A DNA stretch of 64,000 bases from Deltaproteobacteria bacterium (GTDB taxonomy: Bacteria; Desulfobacterota; BSN033; WVXP01). Location of the stretch: NCBI GenBank assembly GCA_019308905.1, contig JAFDHF010000005.1, positions 41,868-105,867 of the forward strand, written 5' to 3'. The notes under the pieces were generated by a model. It saw only the letters and a program-made list of their open reading frames with translations. It did not search any database and had not been told where the DNA came from. Both the position numbers and the translations under genes were made by a program. Shown in pieces: positions 18,642 through 28,444 of this stretch; position 1 is the first letter of the stretch, and each line of letters begins with the position of its first letter.

Positions 18642-18985
18642 AGTTCCTCGTCTGGACAGACCGGCCTCCCGATCCCCGCCTCACTCAGAAAGCACCCGCA
18701 GTCCCTCTCTCCTCACCGGATTCATATCGGTTACGACCCGAACCCGCCGCCCGAGTTGCTCTGGAAGATGAGGATCCGCCTCGTGAGGTGGTGGGCATGC
18801 CCGAAGAGAGTCAAACCCCTTTGATCTTTCTTGAGAGAACCCTCCTGGGAGACACGTCTCAATGGTGCCCGGACCGCCCTTGGAGATGCAAATTCTGTTC
18901 CCAAAGCTCGAGGGACGCCCGAGACCAAAGGGGCAACCTTCGTGACAAAGATCCTTTTGTGCAGAGGGGAGATGGTTGGACCGGT
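18642..18985. other. Intergenic stretch between rodA and the kinase gene
   Basis: 344 bp without a credible gene. Open frames on both strands have no start site or family resemblance. I could not identify a convincing promoter for the kinase. Confidence 0.45.
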
Positions 18986-20092
18986 TCAGAAGACGTACCG
19001 CCTCATGCTGATGTTGAGAAGCAGGCCGATTCCCACCATGACTGTTATCGTGGATGAGCCCCCATAGCTGAGGAAGGGGAGGGGGATTCCCACAACAGGC
19101 ATCATTCCGAGAACCATGCCCACATTGGTGAAGGTGTGCCAAAAGATCATCGCCACCACTCCGAAGGCCGTAATGGCTCCAAACCGGTCTTTGGAACGGA
19201 GGCTAATCTGAAGGCCGAGGAGAAGGACGAGGAGGAAGAGAACCAGAAGTACGACAAGGCCTACGAATCCCCATTCCTCTGCCAGGTTGCAGAGCACGAA
19301 ATCCGTGTGGCGGGCAGGGATAAAGCCGAGTTTGGTATAAGCCCCCCCCAGAAAGCCTTTTCCCGTCAGTCCGCCTGATCCAATGGCGATTTTCGCCTGT
19401 TGGATATGATAGCCCGAACCAAGGGGATCCAGACCCGGATCGAAGAAGGCCAGAATCCGGTCTTTCTGGTAGCCTTTCAGTGAGTTCCAAACAAGAGGCA
19501 AGGTAGCCAGCCCGCTCAGGGTCAAAAAGAGAAAGGATTTCAATCGGATCTTGACGAAGAAGAGTATGGAAAAGAGGATAAGGAAGAGCACCATTGCCGT
19601 TCCAAGGTCTGGCTGGAGTAGAATAAGGGCCGCTGCCACAGCGGTCCCGAAAAAGGGAATGATCAGGTCCCTGAGCAGATATCCGTCTGCCTTGACATTT
19701 TTGCTGAAAAACCTGCTTAGGGCGAGAACCAGGGAGATCTTGACGGGTTCCGAAGGCTGAAAGGAGATGGGGCCTATCCGGATCCAGCGATGCACCCCGC
19801 CCGTCATGAGGTGATAGGCGAGTAGAATCAGCAGGGGAACCAGGGAAGCCGGAAATATGACATAGGCAAATGTCTGGTAATGCCGGTAATCCACAAAAGC
19901 CACCAGGAACATGACCAGAAAACCCAGAGAGAACCAGATGGCCTGCCTGAGGTAGATGGGGACTCCGTTCAGGGTCTCACCCAGGGTCGTACTGTACAGA
20001 TTCAGCAGACCGATGGTCATAAGGGAAGATACCAGAAGAATGAGGGACCAGTCGAGATGGTCTATGAGTCTTCGGTCAATTAGATTCAGCAC
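18986..20092 (-). CDS. rodA: Rod-shape SEDS glycosyltransferase RodA
   Basis: Polytopic peptidoglycan polymerase that works with PBP2 in lateral wall synthesis. The 368 residues give about ten membrane helices. The SEDS pattern is clear: FLVMFLVAFVDYR, MTGGVHRWIRIGPISFQPSEPVKISLVLALSR, and the C-terminal GIPLPFLSYGGSS. The start overlaps the mrdA stop by 17 nt, so translation is probably coupled. Confidence 0.96.
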   Translation of the reverse strand: MLNLIDRRLIDHLDWSLILLVSSLMTIGLLNLYSTTLGETLNGVPIYLRQAIWFSLGFLVMFLVAFVDYRHYQTFAYVIFPASLVPLLILLAYHLMTGGVHRWIRIGPISFQPSEPVKISLVLALSRFFSKNVKADGYLLRDLIIPFFGTAVAAALILLQPDLGTAMVLFLILFSILFFVKIRLKSFLFLTLSGLATLPLVWNSLKGYQKDRILAFFDPGLDPLGSGYHIQQAKIAIGSGGLTGKGFLGGAYTKLGFIPARHTDFVLCNLAEEWGFVGLVVLLVLFLLVLLLGLQISLRSKDRFGAITAFGVVAMIFWHTFTNVGMVLGMMPVVGIPLPFLSYGGSSTITVMVGIGLLLNISMRRYVF

Positions 20093-21947
20093 TGCTTCTC
20101 TCCCCCAAGGCGATCCTTTTGTGGAGGGGATGGTCTTGATGAAGGACCGCCTCGATGATTCTCCGTGCTACAGGGGCTGCGGCGGAGGCCCCGTGTCCTC
20201 CGTGCTGGATCAGGACCGCCACGGCTATGGATGGGTTCTGCCGGCAGGCGTAGGCCACGAACCAGGCATGATCCCGGTACCGGATCGGAAGATCCTGCTC
20301 GTTTTCCATTTCTTCAAAAGTCTCGAGCTTCACGACCTGGGCGGTTCCTGTTTTTCCGAACACCGGAACACCCTCTATTCTCGCGGCCTTTCCCGTACCT
20401 CTGGGATCTTCGACCACTCCTCTCAAGGCCTGCCGGATGATTTGAAGTGTCTTTTTCGACACCGAGACCCGGCTCATCACCGTGCTCGGGTACTGCTCAA
20501 TGACGTTTCCGTTCACGTCCTCCACACGCTGCACCAGCTGAGGGCGGTAGAGTATTCCACCATTGGCAATGGCCGAGATCATGTTGGCCATCTGGATGGG
20601 TGTGACCAGAATCGCCCCCTGCCCTATACCCGAGACAAGGGTCTCTCCGTCATACCATGCTTCGTGGTATTTTCTCTGTTTCCACACGGTGGTCGGCATC
20701 AGGCCGGGTTTTTCGCCACCCAGCCTGATCCCTGTGGGCTTGCCGAACCCGAACTGCCTGGCATACTTGGCGATGGTGTCGATTCCCAATCGGAGAGCAA
20801 CCTGGTAGAAGAAGACGTCACAGGATTCGACCAGAGCCCTCCGGAGGTTTACGGTTCCATGGCCGCCCTTTTTCCAGCACCGGTAAGTTTTCCTGCCAAG
20901 GGTAAAGAAACCGGGGCACTCCAGAGTCTCATCGGGCGTGAGGAGTCCTTCTTCGAGCGCTGCGGCAGCGGTGATGATCTTGAAGACAGAGCCTGGGGGA
21001 TACTGTCCCTGAATTGCCTTGTTTTGGAGAGGATGAAAGGGTGTGTTCAAGAGGGTGATCCAGTCTTCCCTGCAAATACCCGAGGCGAACAGGTCGGGAT
21101 TGAAAGAAGGGGAACTCGCCATGGCGAGAATCCTTCCCGACATCGGGTCGATGGCAACAGCCGCCCCGATCTTACCCACCAGGAGATCCTCCACGGCTTT
21201 CTGAACTTCGAGATCGATGGTGAGGACCACGTTGTTTCCCGGTCTGGGGGGCACGCTGCTGAGGATTCTGACTTCTCGACCGACGGAATCGACCTCGATC
21301 TGGCGTCCTCCATCGACCCCTCTGAGGCTGGATTCCCACTGCTTCTCGACGCCGGTCTTGCCGATGAAGTCACCCTGGCGGTATCCGCTGGATTTCATCT
21401 CGTTCAACTCGGTCTGATCGATTTCCCCCAGGTAGCCCACCAAGTGAGAGGCCAGGGAATTGTAGCTGTATGACCTTCGAGGGATCACGTCGACGACCAT
21501 CCCTGGAAGGTCCATCTTATGGGTTTCGAGAAAAGCGAGCTGCTCTCTCGAGATGTCGGACTTGATCAAGACGGGATAGAAGGGCTGCCGGCCGTTGTGA
21601 CGGGTTATGCGCAGCCTCAGCTCTTTCTGGTCCATGTGAAGGATTCGGCTCATCTCCGGCAGTACCTGATTCAAATCGTCGATATCCTCGGGGACGAGGG
21701 AGACCTGGAAAGAGGGGCGGTTGTCCACAAGGATGTTTCCGTTGCGGTCGAGAATCATCCCCCTTGAAGCGGGTACCCTGCGGATTCGGATGCGGTTGTT
21801 TTTTGCCAGTTGCAGGAATTCGTCCCCTCTCACGATCTGGAGATACCATATGCGGGACAGGATAAAGATGAAGAAAACAGAAATCGCGATGACGAAATAC
21901 CGGTATCTCACCTTGAGATCATCGCTGTGGCTGGAGGAGAGCTTCAT
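20076..21947 (-). CDS. mrdA: Penicillin-binding protein 2 (elongasome transpeptidase)
   Basis: Monofunctional class B PBP that cross-links the lateral wall with RodA. The 623 residues show a cytoplasmic tail, one membrane anchor (VIAISVFFIFILSRIWYLQIV), the dimerisation domain with the NRIRIRRVPASRGMILDRNG motif, and the transpeptidase domain. The latter has SVFK (active-site Ser), the SCD version of the second motif that is typical of PBP2, and KTGTAQ. It sits between mreD and rodA. Confidence 0.96.
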   Translation of the reverse strand: MKLSSSHSDDLKVRYRYFVIAISVFFIFILSRIWYLQIVRGDEFLQLAKNNRIRIRRVPASRGMILDRNGNILVDNRPSFQVSLVPEDIDDLNQVLPEMSRILHMDQKELRLRITRHNGRQPFYPVLIKSDISREQLAFLETHKMDLPGMVVDVIPRRSYSYNSLASHLVGYLGEIDQTELNEMKSSGYRQGDFIGKTGVEKQWESSLRGVDGGRQIEVDSVGREVRILSSVPPRPGNNVVLTIDLEVQKAVEDLLVGKIGAAVAIDPMSGRILAMASSPSFNPDLFASGICREDWITLLNTPFHPLQNKAIQGQYPPGSVFKIITAAAALEEGLLTPDETLECPGFFTLGRKTYRCWKKGGHGTVNLRRALVESCDVFFYQVALRLGIDTIAKYARQFGFGKPTGIRLGGEKPGLMPTTVWKQRKYHEAWYDGETLVSGIGQGAILVTPIQMANMISAIANGGILYRPQLVQRVEDVNGNVIEQYPSTVMSRVSVSKKTLQIIRQALRGVVEDPRGTGKAARIEGVPVFGKTGTAQVVKLETFEEMENEQDLPIRYRDHAWFVAYACRQNPSIAVAVLIQHGGHGASAAAPVARRIIEAVLHQDHPLHKRIALGERSSAESN

Positions 21948-21960
21948 CCGTGCTCCTCAT

Positions 21961-22437
21961 CTACGAGAGTGCGAGTCCGATCCGTGTGAGTGCCGTAAAA
22001 CACAAGGGCGCGGCCAGTGTTGTGGAAAGAACAGACCCGATAATCATCCAACCGAGAGAAGAAATGAAGACCGGCTGTCCCGAGGTGAATCGGACCAAGG
22101 CGAGTGTCATGGCCGACTCCATGAGTGCGGCCATGAAGACGAGGCCTGTCCTCGCCGGAAGCGATTCGAAGTTGAGGCGGCCCCTTGTGGTATAGACGAC
22201 GAAGAAGACGGCCGTCTTGGTCAGGGCGAAAAAGCCGGGGGTACTTCCGGCAAACACGTCCATGAGACATCCCATCAGGAATGCGATGATAGCGCCGGCA
22301 AACGTGACAGGGGAGAGAGCCAGATAGACCACCAGGACGAGGACGAGGTCCGGTTTGGAAGGCAGGGAAGAAAGGATGGTCGTCTGGAGCAGAAGAGCCC
22401 CACCCCCCGCTGCCAGACAGGTTAGCCAGATTTTCAT
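21961..22437 (-). CDS. mreD: Rod shape-determining protein MreD
   Basis: Small polytopic elongasome component, 158 residues with about five hydrophobic helices and the family-like start (LLLQTTILSSLPSKPDLVLVLVVYLAL) plus GFLMGCLMDVFAGSTPG-like text. Identity rests mainly on position between mreC and mrdA and on hydropathy, since MreD is poorly conserved. Confidence 0.9.
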   Translation of the reverse strand: MKIWLTCLAAGGGALLLQTTILSSLPSKPDLVLVLVVYLALSPVTFAGAIIAFLMGCLMDVFAGSTPGFFALTKTAVFFVVYTTRGRLNFESLPARTGLVFMAALMESAMTLALVRFTSGQPVFISSLGWMIIGSVLSTTLAAPLCFTALTRIGLALS

Positions 22438-22473
22438 GATCCAATTTCTCTGGTGCGGCTTTCCGCCGGACGA

Positions 22474-23304
22474 TCAGTCCTTATCGAGGATGACGAAAAC
22501 CTCTTCCAACTTTCTGAAATCCACAGCCGGTGTAACCTCGACCTTCTGGAAGACGCCGTATGGCTTCTTTTCGACGGCTGTCACGGTCCCGATGACCAAT
22601 CCCTTCGGGAAGCGCCCCCCCAGACCTGACGTGATTATCAGGTTTCCCACCGATACGTCTTCGCGCCGTGAGACGTAGTTGAGATCACAGAGATCCCCAC
22701 CTTTTCCCTGGACGATGCCCCTGGCCCGGCTGTCTTGACAAATCGCGTCGACAGAGGAGTTATAGTCGGTGATGAGGAGGACTTTCGACACGTCACGGGA
22801 GGTATGGACTACATGACCCACGAGTCCCGCCGCAGCGACAACCACCATTCCCCTCTGGACACCGTCAACTTTACCCTTATCTATAAGAATCGTGCGGAAC
22901 CAGTTTGACGCATCCTCTCCAATGAGTTCCGCCGGCAGGGTAGGTTTCGGGATCTCCTTCTTGAAGTTCAGGAATCGCCTGAGTCGTTGGTTGGCGATAG
23001 CCATTTCGGCCAGTTCGGCATTCTTCCTTCGCAGTTCGGCCACCATCCTTTTCAACGTTTCGTTCTCTTCCCTGAGATTGACGAGAAAAACGTAGTTCTT
23101 GATGACGTCTCTGATCGCCCTCACTCCACCGTAGTAGGCCTGTTGGAATGGGAAGAGGATCTCCATGACAAGACTCGGAAACAGCGAAATACTGAACGTC
23201 TGACCCGGGCTCGATGATATCATTAGGAAAGAGAGAAAAAGGAGTACCAAGGCCAGGAGGAACAGTCGATATTTTCTTGCGAAGGTGCCGTTTCTCGACC
23301 TCAT
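22474..23304 (-). CDS. mreC: Rod shape-determining protein MreC
   Basis: Bitopic scaffold that activates PBP2. The 276 residues have an N-terminal membrane anchor (about 12-31), a coiled coil (NLREENETLKRMVAELRRKNAEL, about 75-100, broken here for length) and the paired beta-barrel domain with GLVGHVVHTSRDVSKVLLITD and GNLIITSGLGGRFPKGL. It follows mreB by 3 nt. Confidence 0.95.
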   Translation of the reverse strand: MRSRNGTFARKYRLFLLALVLLFLSFLMISSSPGQTFSISLFPSLVMEILFPFQQAYYGGVRAIRDVIKNYVFLVNLREENETLKRMVAELRRKNAELAEMAIANQRLRRFLNFKKEIPKPTLPAELIGEDASNWFRTILIDKGKVDGVQRGMVVVAAAGLVGHVVHTSRDVSKVLLITDYNSSVDAICQDSRARGIVQGKGGDLCDLNYVSRREDVSVGNLIITSGLGGRFPKGLVIGTVTAVEKKPYGVFQKVEVTPAVDFRKLEEVFVILDKD

Positions 23305-23307
23305 GGC

Positions 23308-24345
23308 CTAAAACGCGATGGTTGCATTCTTGAGCAGCTCGATGTCGTCAAGGACCCTGCCCGCACCCATGACCACGGCGGAGAGGGGATCGTCTGCGAT
23401 CGTTATGGGGACACTGGTCACCTCCCTCAGAAGGACGTCGAGGTTCTTCAAAAGGGCTCCTCCACCCACCAGGACGATTCCCTTGTCTACAATGTCAGCC
23501 GCCAATTCGGGAGGTGTCTTTTCCAAGGTGATGCGGACCGTCTCGACGATTGTGTTGATCGGCTCCACCAGAGCTTCTCTCACCTCTTCAGCACTGATTT
23601 CCAGGGTTTTGGGGATCCCTGTCACAAGGTCCCTTCCCTTGACCTCCATGGATTGGGGTTCGTCGTCCGGGTAGGCCGTTCCGATTGTCATCTTGATGAC
23701 CTCGGCGGTTCGGTCGCCGATAAGAAGACTGTACTTCCTCTTCACATACTGGACGAGAGCCTCGTCCATCTTGTCCCCTGCCACCCGAATGGATTGACTC
23801 GTGACCGTCCCTGACAGGGAGATGACCGCCACCTCTGTGGTTCCGCCGCCGATATCGATGATCATGTTTCCCGTAGCGTCCTTAATGGGGAGATCTGCCC
23901 CGATGGCTGCGGCCATGGGCTCTTCGATGAGGTATATCTCCCTGGCACCGGCGGACTCGGCCGATTCTCGAACGGCTCGCTTTTCCACCGGGGTTATACC
24001 TGAAGGAACACCTATGACCACACGGGGGCGAACGAAGGTCTTTCGATTATGAGCCCGGAGGATAAAATAGCGAAGCATCTCCTCGGTGATTTCAAAATCG
24101 GCGATCACGCCATCCTTCATGGGTCGAATGGCAATTATGGATCCCGGAGTTTTCCCCAGCATGTCCTTGGCCGCCTTTCCGACGGCGACAACGTTCTGTT
24201 CTCCTCTGGAGTTCTTCTGGACGGCCACCACGGAAGGTTCCCGGAAGACAATGCCTTTCCCCTTCAGATAGACGAGAGTGTTGGCGGTACCGAGGTCTAT
24301 GGCCAGATCGTTGGAGAAAACCCCGAGCAGTTGGTTGAAGACCAT
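23308..24345 (-). CDS. mreB: Rod shape-determining actin homologue MreB
   Basis: Filament-forming ATPase that orients lateral wall synthesis. The 345 residues show phosphate 1 ([10 protein letters not shown]), the connect motif, phosphate 2 ([11 protein letters not shown]) and the adenosine motif ([11 protein letters not shown]). Length and N-terminal hydrophobic start ([13 protein letters not shown]) match the family. It is the first gene of the operon mreB-mreC-mreD-mrdA-rodA and has its own promoter about 140 bp upstream. Confidence 0.98.
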   Translation of the reverse strand: MVFNQLLGVFSNDLAIDLGTANTLVYLKGKGIVFREPSVVAVQKNSRGEQNVVAVGKAAKDMLGKTPGSIIAIRPMKDGVIADFEITEEMLRYFILRAHNRKTFVRPRVVIGVPSGITPVEKRAVRESAESAGAREIYLIEEPMAAAIGADLPIKDATGNMIIDIGGGTTEVAVISLSGTVTSQSIRVAGDKMDEALVQYVKRKYSLLIGDRTAEVIKMTIGTAYPDDEPQSMEVKGRDLVTGIPKTLEISAEEVREALVEPINTIVETVRITLEKTPPELAADIVDKGIVLVGGGALLKNLDVLLREVTSVPITIADDPLSAVVMGAGRVLDDIELLKNATIAF

Positions 24346-24486
24346 TGGATTCTCCTCATGCTAAAGCCCAGCGATGGGCTTGGCTTGGTGCTCTTTCCCG
24401 GCGCGCCGGGCCATCGCCGGGGGATTCGGCTTCCTCTCGGGTGGCTCCCGTTGTCCCGGCTGGTGATCCAAGATCCCCGCGCGTCT

Positions 24487-24516
24487 CGTATAAGCGTTCT
24501 TTCAGTGGACTCGTCA
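24487..24516 (-). promoter_or_regulatory. Promoter of the mreB operon
   Basis: On the minus strand TTGACG (24516-24511), an 18-nt spacer and TTATAC (24492-24487). It is back to back with the plus-strand -10 element at 24546, about 30 bp away. Confidence 0.5.
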
Positions 24517-24542
24517 AACACTTAGCCAGTGTGGTCCGGATG

Positions 24543-24551
24543 TGCTATACT
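24543..24551 (+). promoter_or_regulatory. Extended -10 promoter candidate upstream of ppiD
   Basis: TGCTATACT (24543-24551) is an extended -10 element. The best -35 match (TTAGCC at 24521) is weak. The start point would leave a leader of about 215 nt before ppiD. Confidence 0.45.
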
Positions 24552-24557
24552 ATCAGA

Positions 24558-24735
24558 GGCACCGGAAGAGATCAAGACTGTTGCCGCGGGGTTCCCGGAC
24601 CTACCTGAGGGGAGTTTCCGCGTTCGGGATGCCCGAGGGAGCCCGTCTTGCTCCTCCAAGTCGGTACCTGTCTATTATGCCGCGGGGAGATTCCTTTTTC
24701 AAAACCAAGGGCCCGTGCAACGGGGGGCGGACAAT
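24558..24735 (+). ncRNA. Possible structured leader or small RNA upstream of ppiD
   Basis: The transcribed stretch holds consecutive stems. CGCGGGG at about 24576 pairs with CCGCG at about 24621 and encloses a TTCCC/GGGGA stem. TTCGGG-ATG-CCCGAG follows at about 24622-24637, then GGAG...CTCC, with CCTTTTTC near 24690. No known RNA family was recognised; 6S RNA was considered but not supported. Low confidence. Confidence 0.2.
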
Positions 24736-24771
24736 TTCTATCTGCAAATTTTGGACCAAGGAGAGTAGTAA

Positions 24772-26682
24772 ATGCTGGGGCTGATGAGAAAAAAGGCGCA
24801 ATCCTGGATGATTAAGGTGCTTTTCGGGGTTATCATCATCGTCTTTGTTTTTTTCTACGGTTACGGCCGAAGAATGGGCAGGAAAAGGGTCATAGCAGAA
24901 ATCAATGGAACAGAGGTTACAGATACCCAGTTCAGGACCAAGTACCAGAAAGCATACCAGAATCTGGTCAGATTGTACCAAAGCATGTATGGAGACCAAT
25001 TCGACGAGGGCATGATCGACCGCCTCGGCCTGAGGGAGAGGGTCTTGAAGGACATTATCGACGAGACTCTGCTGGTCCAGGAGGCCGGGAGACTCGGTCT
25101 CCGTGTGACCCCTGAGGAGATTCGGGCCGCGATTCGCTCAAATCCCGCCTTCCAGGTGAACGGTAAGTTCAATGAGGGCAAGTTCATGGCCGTGCTCCAA
25201 ATGAACGGGATGGGGGAGGATGAATTCGAAAAGAGAGAGGAGCGGAATCGTCTCATCAGGAAGGTCGCAGATCTGATAGGAGTGGGGGGGGTTGAGGTAT
25301 CGGACCAAGAGGTTTTTGATGCCTATGCCCTGGCGAACGAGAAGATCAACCTCCGGTTTGTCAGGTTCAATGCTGCTTCCTTTGAGAAATCCGTTTCTAC
25401 GGAGGAGAGTGAGGTCGAGGCTTATTACTCTAAGAACGCCTCCCTTTTCGAGGTGCCGCCCAAGGTGGAGGTGGAATATCTGGTCTTTTCCCCGGATGAT
25501 TACCTGGAGTCTGTCAGCGTGGGTGCGGAAGAAATCCGGGAGGAATACGAGTACAATCTGGACCGGTACCGGGTTCCGAGAAGGGTAAAAGTCAGCCATA
25601 TCTTCATAAAGGCCAAAGGGGAGAAGTCGGTCGAGGAGGCGAGGAAGAAGGCCGAGCGGATTCTTGAGGAGGCGAGAAAAGGCGGCGACTTTGCGGCACT
25701 TGCAAGGAAGTATTCGGAGGACAAAGACTCGGCCGGGAAGGGAGGCTCCATCGGTTGGGTTACAGAGGGCGGAAGTCTTCCAGACTTTGCCGAGGCGGCC
25801 CTCTCTCTGAACAAGGGCGAGGTTGCTCCCCTGTTTGAGGGCAAGGACGGTTTCCACATCGTGAAGGTGGAGGACGTACAGGAGGAGGGAGTAAAGAGCC
25901 TGAAGCAGGTAGAGGAGAAGATAAGGGCCGAGATAGCGCGTACCAAGAGCGAGAAATTGGCCGGAGAGGAAGCCCAGGAGGCCTTCTTCTCCGTCTATGA
26001 TACAAAGGACCTGGAGGGCTACGCGGCCCAAAGGGACAAGACCCTCATGAAAACAGGGCTTTTCTCGAGGAGGGAACGGCTCAAGGAGGTGGGGGGGAAT
26101 CTCGAGTTCAATGATCAGGCCTTTTCTCTCCAAGAGGGTGAGGTATCCTCACCTCTGGAGATCGGGGGCAAGATCTACCTGATCAAGGTGGTCAAGAGGG
26201 AGGATGCTCGGATACCGGCCTTCGAAGAGGTGAAGGAAAAGGTCAGAGAGGAGCTTGTTCGGGATAAGGCCGTAAAGAAGGCCGAGGCCGAGGCTCAGGC
26301 GCTCTTGGAGGAGGCGAAGAAGAGCGGGTCTCTGGCTAAAGCTGCCGCCTCTCGGGGATTGAAGGTTGACGAGACGGGCCTCTTTGAAAGGGGCAGCGGC
26401 TTCATTCCGAAGGTGGGTCCCGCCCAGGCTCTTGGGGACGGGGTATTCTCGATGTCACCTGAAAGGAGGCTGCTCGACAGAGTGGTCGCCTATGGTCAGG
26501 CGTTCTTTGTCGTGGAGTTGAAAGAGGAACAGACGGTGGACATGAAGAGATTTCAAACCGACAAGGAACGGTACAGAAAGAGGCTCTATGCCGAAAAGAG
26601 AGGCTACCTCCTCCAACAGTGGCTTGAAGATCTGAGAAAGAAGTCGGAGATCAAGGTCCTGGAAGAGAACATACACATTTAG
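24772..26682 (+). CDS. ppiD: Membrane-anchored peptidyl-prolyl isomerase/chaperone, PpiD/SurA type
   Basis: Periplasmic folding factor for envelope proteins, 636 residues. Residues 12-30 form a single anchor (MIKVLFGVIIIVFVFFYGYG), then a SurA-N-like chaperone domain (about 40-190). A parvulin domain (about 275-375) has VSHIFIKAKG, FAALARKYSEDKDSAGKGGSIGWV and FHIVKVEDV. A second, degenerate parvulin-like region follows (about 420-500), then a helical C-terminus. The GGAGAG site lies about 6 nt before the ATG. Length and layout match PpiD better than soluble SurA. Confidence 0.92.
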   Translation: MLGLMRKKAQSWMIKVLFGVIIIVFVFFYGYGRRMGRKRVIAEINGTEVTDTQFRTKYQKAYQNLVRLYQSMYGDQFDEGMIDRLGLRERVLKDIIDETLLVQEAGRLGLRVTPEEIRAAIRSNPAFQVNGKFNEGKFMAVLQMNGMGEDEFEKREERNRLIRKVADLIGVGGVEVSDQEVFDAYALANEKINLRFVRFNAASFEKSVSTEESEVEAYYSKNASLFEVPPKVEVEYLVFSPDDYLESVSVGAEEIREEYEYNLDRYRVPRRVKVSHIFIKAKGEKSVEEARKKAERILEEARKGGDFAALARKYSEDKDSAGKGGSIGWVTEGGSLPDFAEAALSLNKGEVAPLFEGKDGFHIVKVEDVQEEGVKSLKQVEEKIRAEIARTKSEKLAGEEAQEAFFSVYDTKDLEGYAAQRDKTLMKTGLFSRRERLKEVGGNLEFNDQAFSLQEGEVSSPLEIGGKIYLIKVVKREDARIPAFEEVKEKVREELVRDKAVKKAEAEAQALLEEAKKSGSLAKAAASRGLKVDETGLFERGSGFIPKVGPAQALGDGVFSMSPERRLLDRVVAYGQAFFVVELKEEQTVDMKRFQTDKERYRKRLYAEKRGYLLQQWLEDLRKKSEIKVLEENIHI

Positions 26683-26700
26683 GGCGAACCGGATGCCCGG

Positions 26701-27045
26701 TCAGAGGCCTTTCTCCTGTCTTATTCTAAGCTTGGGAATCCACACGCCAAAGGCCAAACGGTGAACGGATCGGCCTCCAGAGAAATCTATGTGGTAATGC
26801 TTTATGATCCCCCTTCGGCTGTACGATTTCCCCTCGGCAAGGTAGTTGACCCGTACCTGGCAGTCCTGGTTCTTGAGGAGTCTTCTGAGGACCTTTTTCA
26901 TGTTGTCACGGGCAAAGGATGACTCGACCAACATTCCATCATCTGAAAGGTTGGCCGTGGTTCCGAAGAAGGTCTTTCTTCCCAGTTCAAAGGTAACGGG
27001 AATCTCGACCCTTGCCCTTTGTGAACTCCTTCTCTCCTCTTCCAC
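26701..27045 (-). CDS. PilZ-domain protein, probable c-di-GMP receptor
   Basis: A 114-residue single-domain protein. The N-terminal RRSSQRARVEIPVTF supplies the RxxxR motif and NLSDDGML the (D/N)xSxxG motif, the two c-di-GMP contact sites. The start is GTG at 27045, with GGAGGC 8 nt upstream. It stands alone and is convergent with ppiD, 18 bp apart. The output (motility, secretion or polysaccharide) cannot be told from the sequence. Confidence 0.85.
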   Translation of the reverse strand: MEEERRSSQRARVEIPVTFELGRKTFFGTTANLSDDGMLVESSFARDNMKKVLRRLLKNQDCQVRVNYLAEGKSYSRRGIIKHYHIDFSGGRSVHRLAFGVWIPKLRIRQEKGL

Positions 27046-27123
27046 AGGCAGACGCCTCCACGGCCCTTGTTTCCCTCCTCTCCCCTGAGGGAAAGCTGCT
27101 GGTGTGGCCTGATTGTTACCGCC

Positions 27124-27151
27124 ATTAAATCAGATCCAGCGGCAAAGTCAA
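27124..27151 (-). promoter_or_regulatory. Promoter of the PilZ gene
   Basis: On the minus strand TTGACT (27151-27146), a 16-nt spacer and TTTAAT (27129-27124). A diverged left module of the dispersed repeat sits immediately upstream, as at lon and the dpp operon. Confidence 0.45.
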
Positions 27152-27164
27152 GGTAGTGCCTTCC

Positions 27165-27210
27165 GGAGTTTACTGAATTTTCGATCGAGGATTCCCGCGA
27201 GTTTTCGACT
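27165..27210 (+). repeat. Diverged left module of the dispersed repeat (copy 4)
   Basis: 46 bp align without gaps to 5500-5545, with about 34 matches (GGAGTTT....TTTTCG...GAGGATTC). The preceding GTCAA of a -35 box is also the same 13 bp away. No CACGA array or right module follows. The remainder of the gene-free stretch 27211-27421 holds nothing I recognise. Confidence 0.5.
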
Positions 27211-27421
27211 CTTAGATCGTTTGCCTCCTTGGCGTGAGCAGGTCCTTATGCCTCCCCGGCCACGGATGCCCTATTCCGGGTTTGCATGGAGCCCCTGATC
27301 ATTTGGGTGGGGCTTCATCAGGCCACGGTGCAGGTGCAAGAGACCTCGTCCCGTGTGTGGAAGGGATGTCCCTTCCATCGGCCGAGGTGGATTCCTCCGG
27401 GGACCGAGAGTCAGGGAAGGC

Positions 27422-28144
27422 TCATAGGGTCTTGTAGATCATGAGGCTCCCCAAGAAGGCGAGCAGAATCAGGATGATCTTTCGGTACCAAACCTCTTTT
27501 ATTATTCCGTAGACATGGGAGCCGAGGTAAGTACCGAGAGTCAGGGCTGGCAAGGAGATCAGGAAGAATCCTACGACAGAAAGGGTGGTCACGCCTGCGG
27601 CAGCCTGGGCTGCCACGACCATCAGGTCCGAGGTGACAAAGAAACCCTGCAGGGTCACCTTTATCTGATCTTTGCTCCACGGCTGTGCGGAGGTATAGAC
27701 GATTACCGGAGGACCGGCGGCCCCGATGGCCCCTCCGCAACAGCCTCCCAGGAAGCCGAACACATAGGACCACGGCCCTCTCAATCCGGGTAGAGTTGAA
27801 GGTCGCAGGAGGGCGTAAGCTGAATAGGAGATCAAGAAAAATCCCACGACACTTTGGATCACCGCGCTGTCGACCTGTTTCAGAAAGAAGACGCCGACAG
27901 GGATACCGAGGGTAGCCCCTGCAACCAGGGGATAGATCTTTCTCCAGTCGAGAAACCTCCGAAGCCCGATGAGCAGAACAACCGTGATGGACAGACCGCA
28001 CAGAGCCACAAGGGGAATCACCGTCTTCACATCGAGGAAGAGTGCAAGCAAGGGAAGGGCGACCAGAACGGAACCGAAACCGGAAACTCCCTGTGTAAAC
28101 CCGGCAAAGAAAACAATGCAGCATATCCAGAGGTAGGTCGCCAC
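27422..28144 (-). CDS. TauE/SafE-family (DUF81) membrane permease
   Basis: Probable anion exporter of the sulfite exporter TauE/SafE family, 240 residues. It has about eight membrane helices in two related halves; the first begins YLWICCIVFFAGFTQGVSGFG with the family's FxxGxxxGxxGFG signature, and the second contains GGCCGGAIGAAGPPVIVY. I chose GTG 28144, just before the first helix. The frame is open to 28330, but that extra stretch has no membrane or family character. The substrate is not known. Confidence 0.82.
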   Translation of the reverse strand: MATYLWICCIVFFAGFTQGVSGFGSVLVALPLLALFLDVKTVIPLVALCGLSITVVLLIGLRRFLDWRKIYPLVAGATLGIPVGVFFLKQVDSAVIQSVVGFFLISYSAYALLRPSTLPGLRGPWSYVFGFLGGCCGGAIGAAGPPVIVYTSAQPWSKDQIKVTLQGFFVTSDLMVVAAQAAAGVTTLSVVGFFLISLPALTLGTYLGSHVYGIIKEVWYRKIILILLAFLGSLMIYKTL

Positions 28145-28444
28145 CTTCGTTCCACCATGGATAGGTCTCAACCTCGAACCGGGTCCAGCCCCCTGAAAAA
28201 AGGAGCTCACCCATCGGAGCCACTCCACACGCCAAAGGGAGTCACCACGGAAACCCTGTAATTTCCTTTCCCCGGCCGTTCTTCGGTGCCGACTAGATAT
28301 ATACCTGCTTTTGAGAAGGGGAGGCAACACCCCCGGGCAATTGACGGTTTCCGATTGAGACCGGCCGTGCCCGCCCGGGGCGAAATGGGAGAAGGAAGGA
28401 CGAGGCAGGGCATCGATTGGAGGCCGAGGCCTCTGCCTCAGGGC

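Noticed and set aside
18681..19142. Open frames between rodA and the kinase gene
   Set aside because: No ribosome site or homology; they run partly through rodA in the wrong frame.
24558..24735. 6S RNA upstream of ppiD
   Set aside because: Stems are present, but the long closing helix with a central open bubble could not be drawn.
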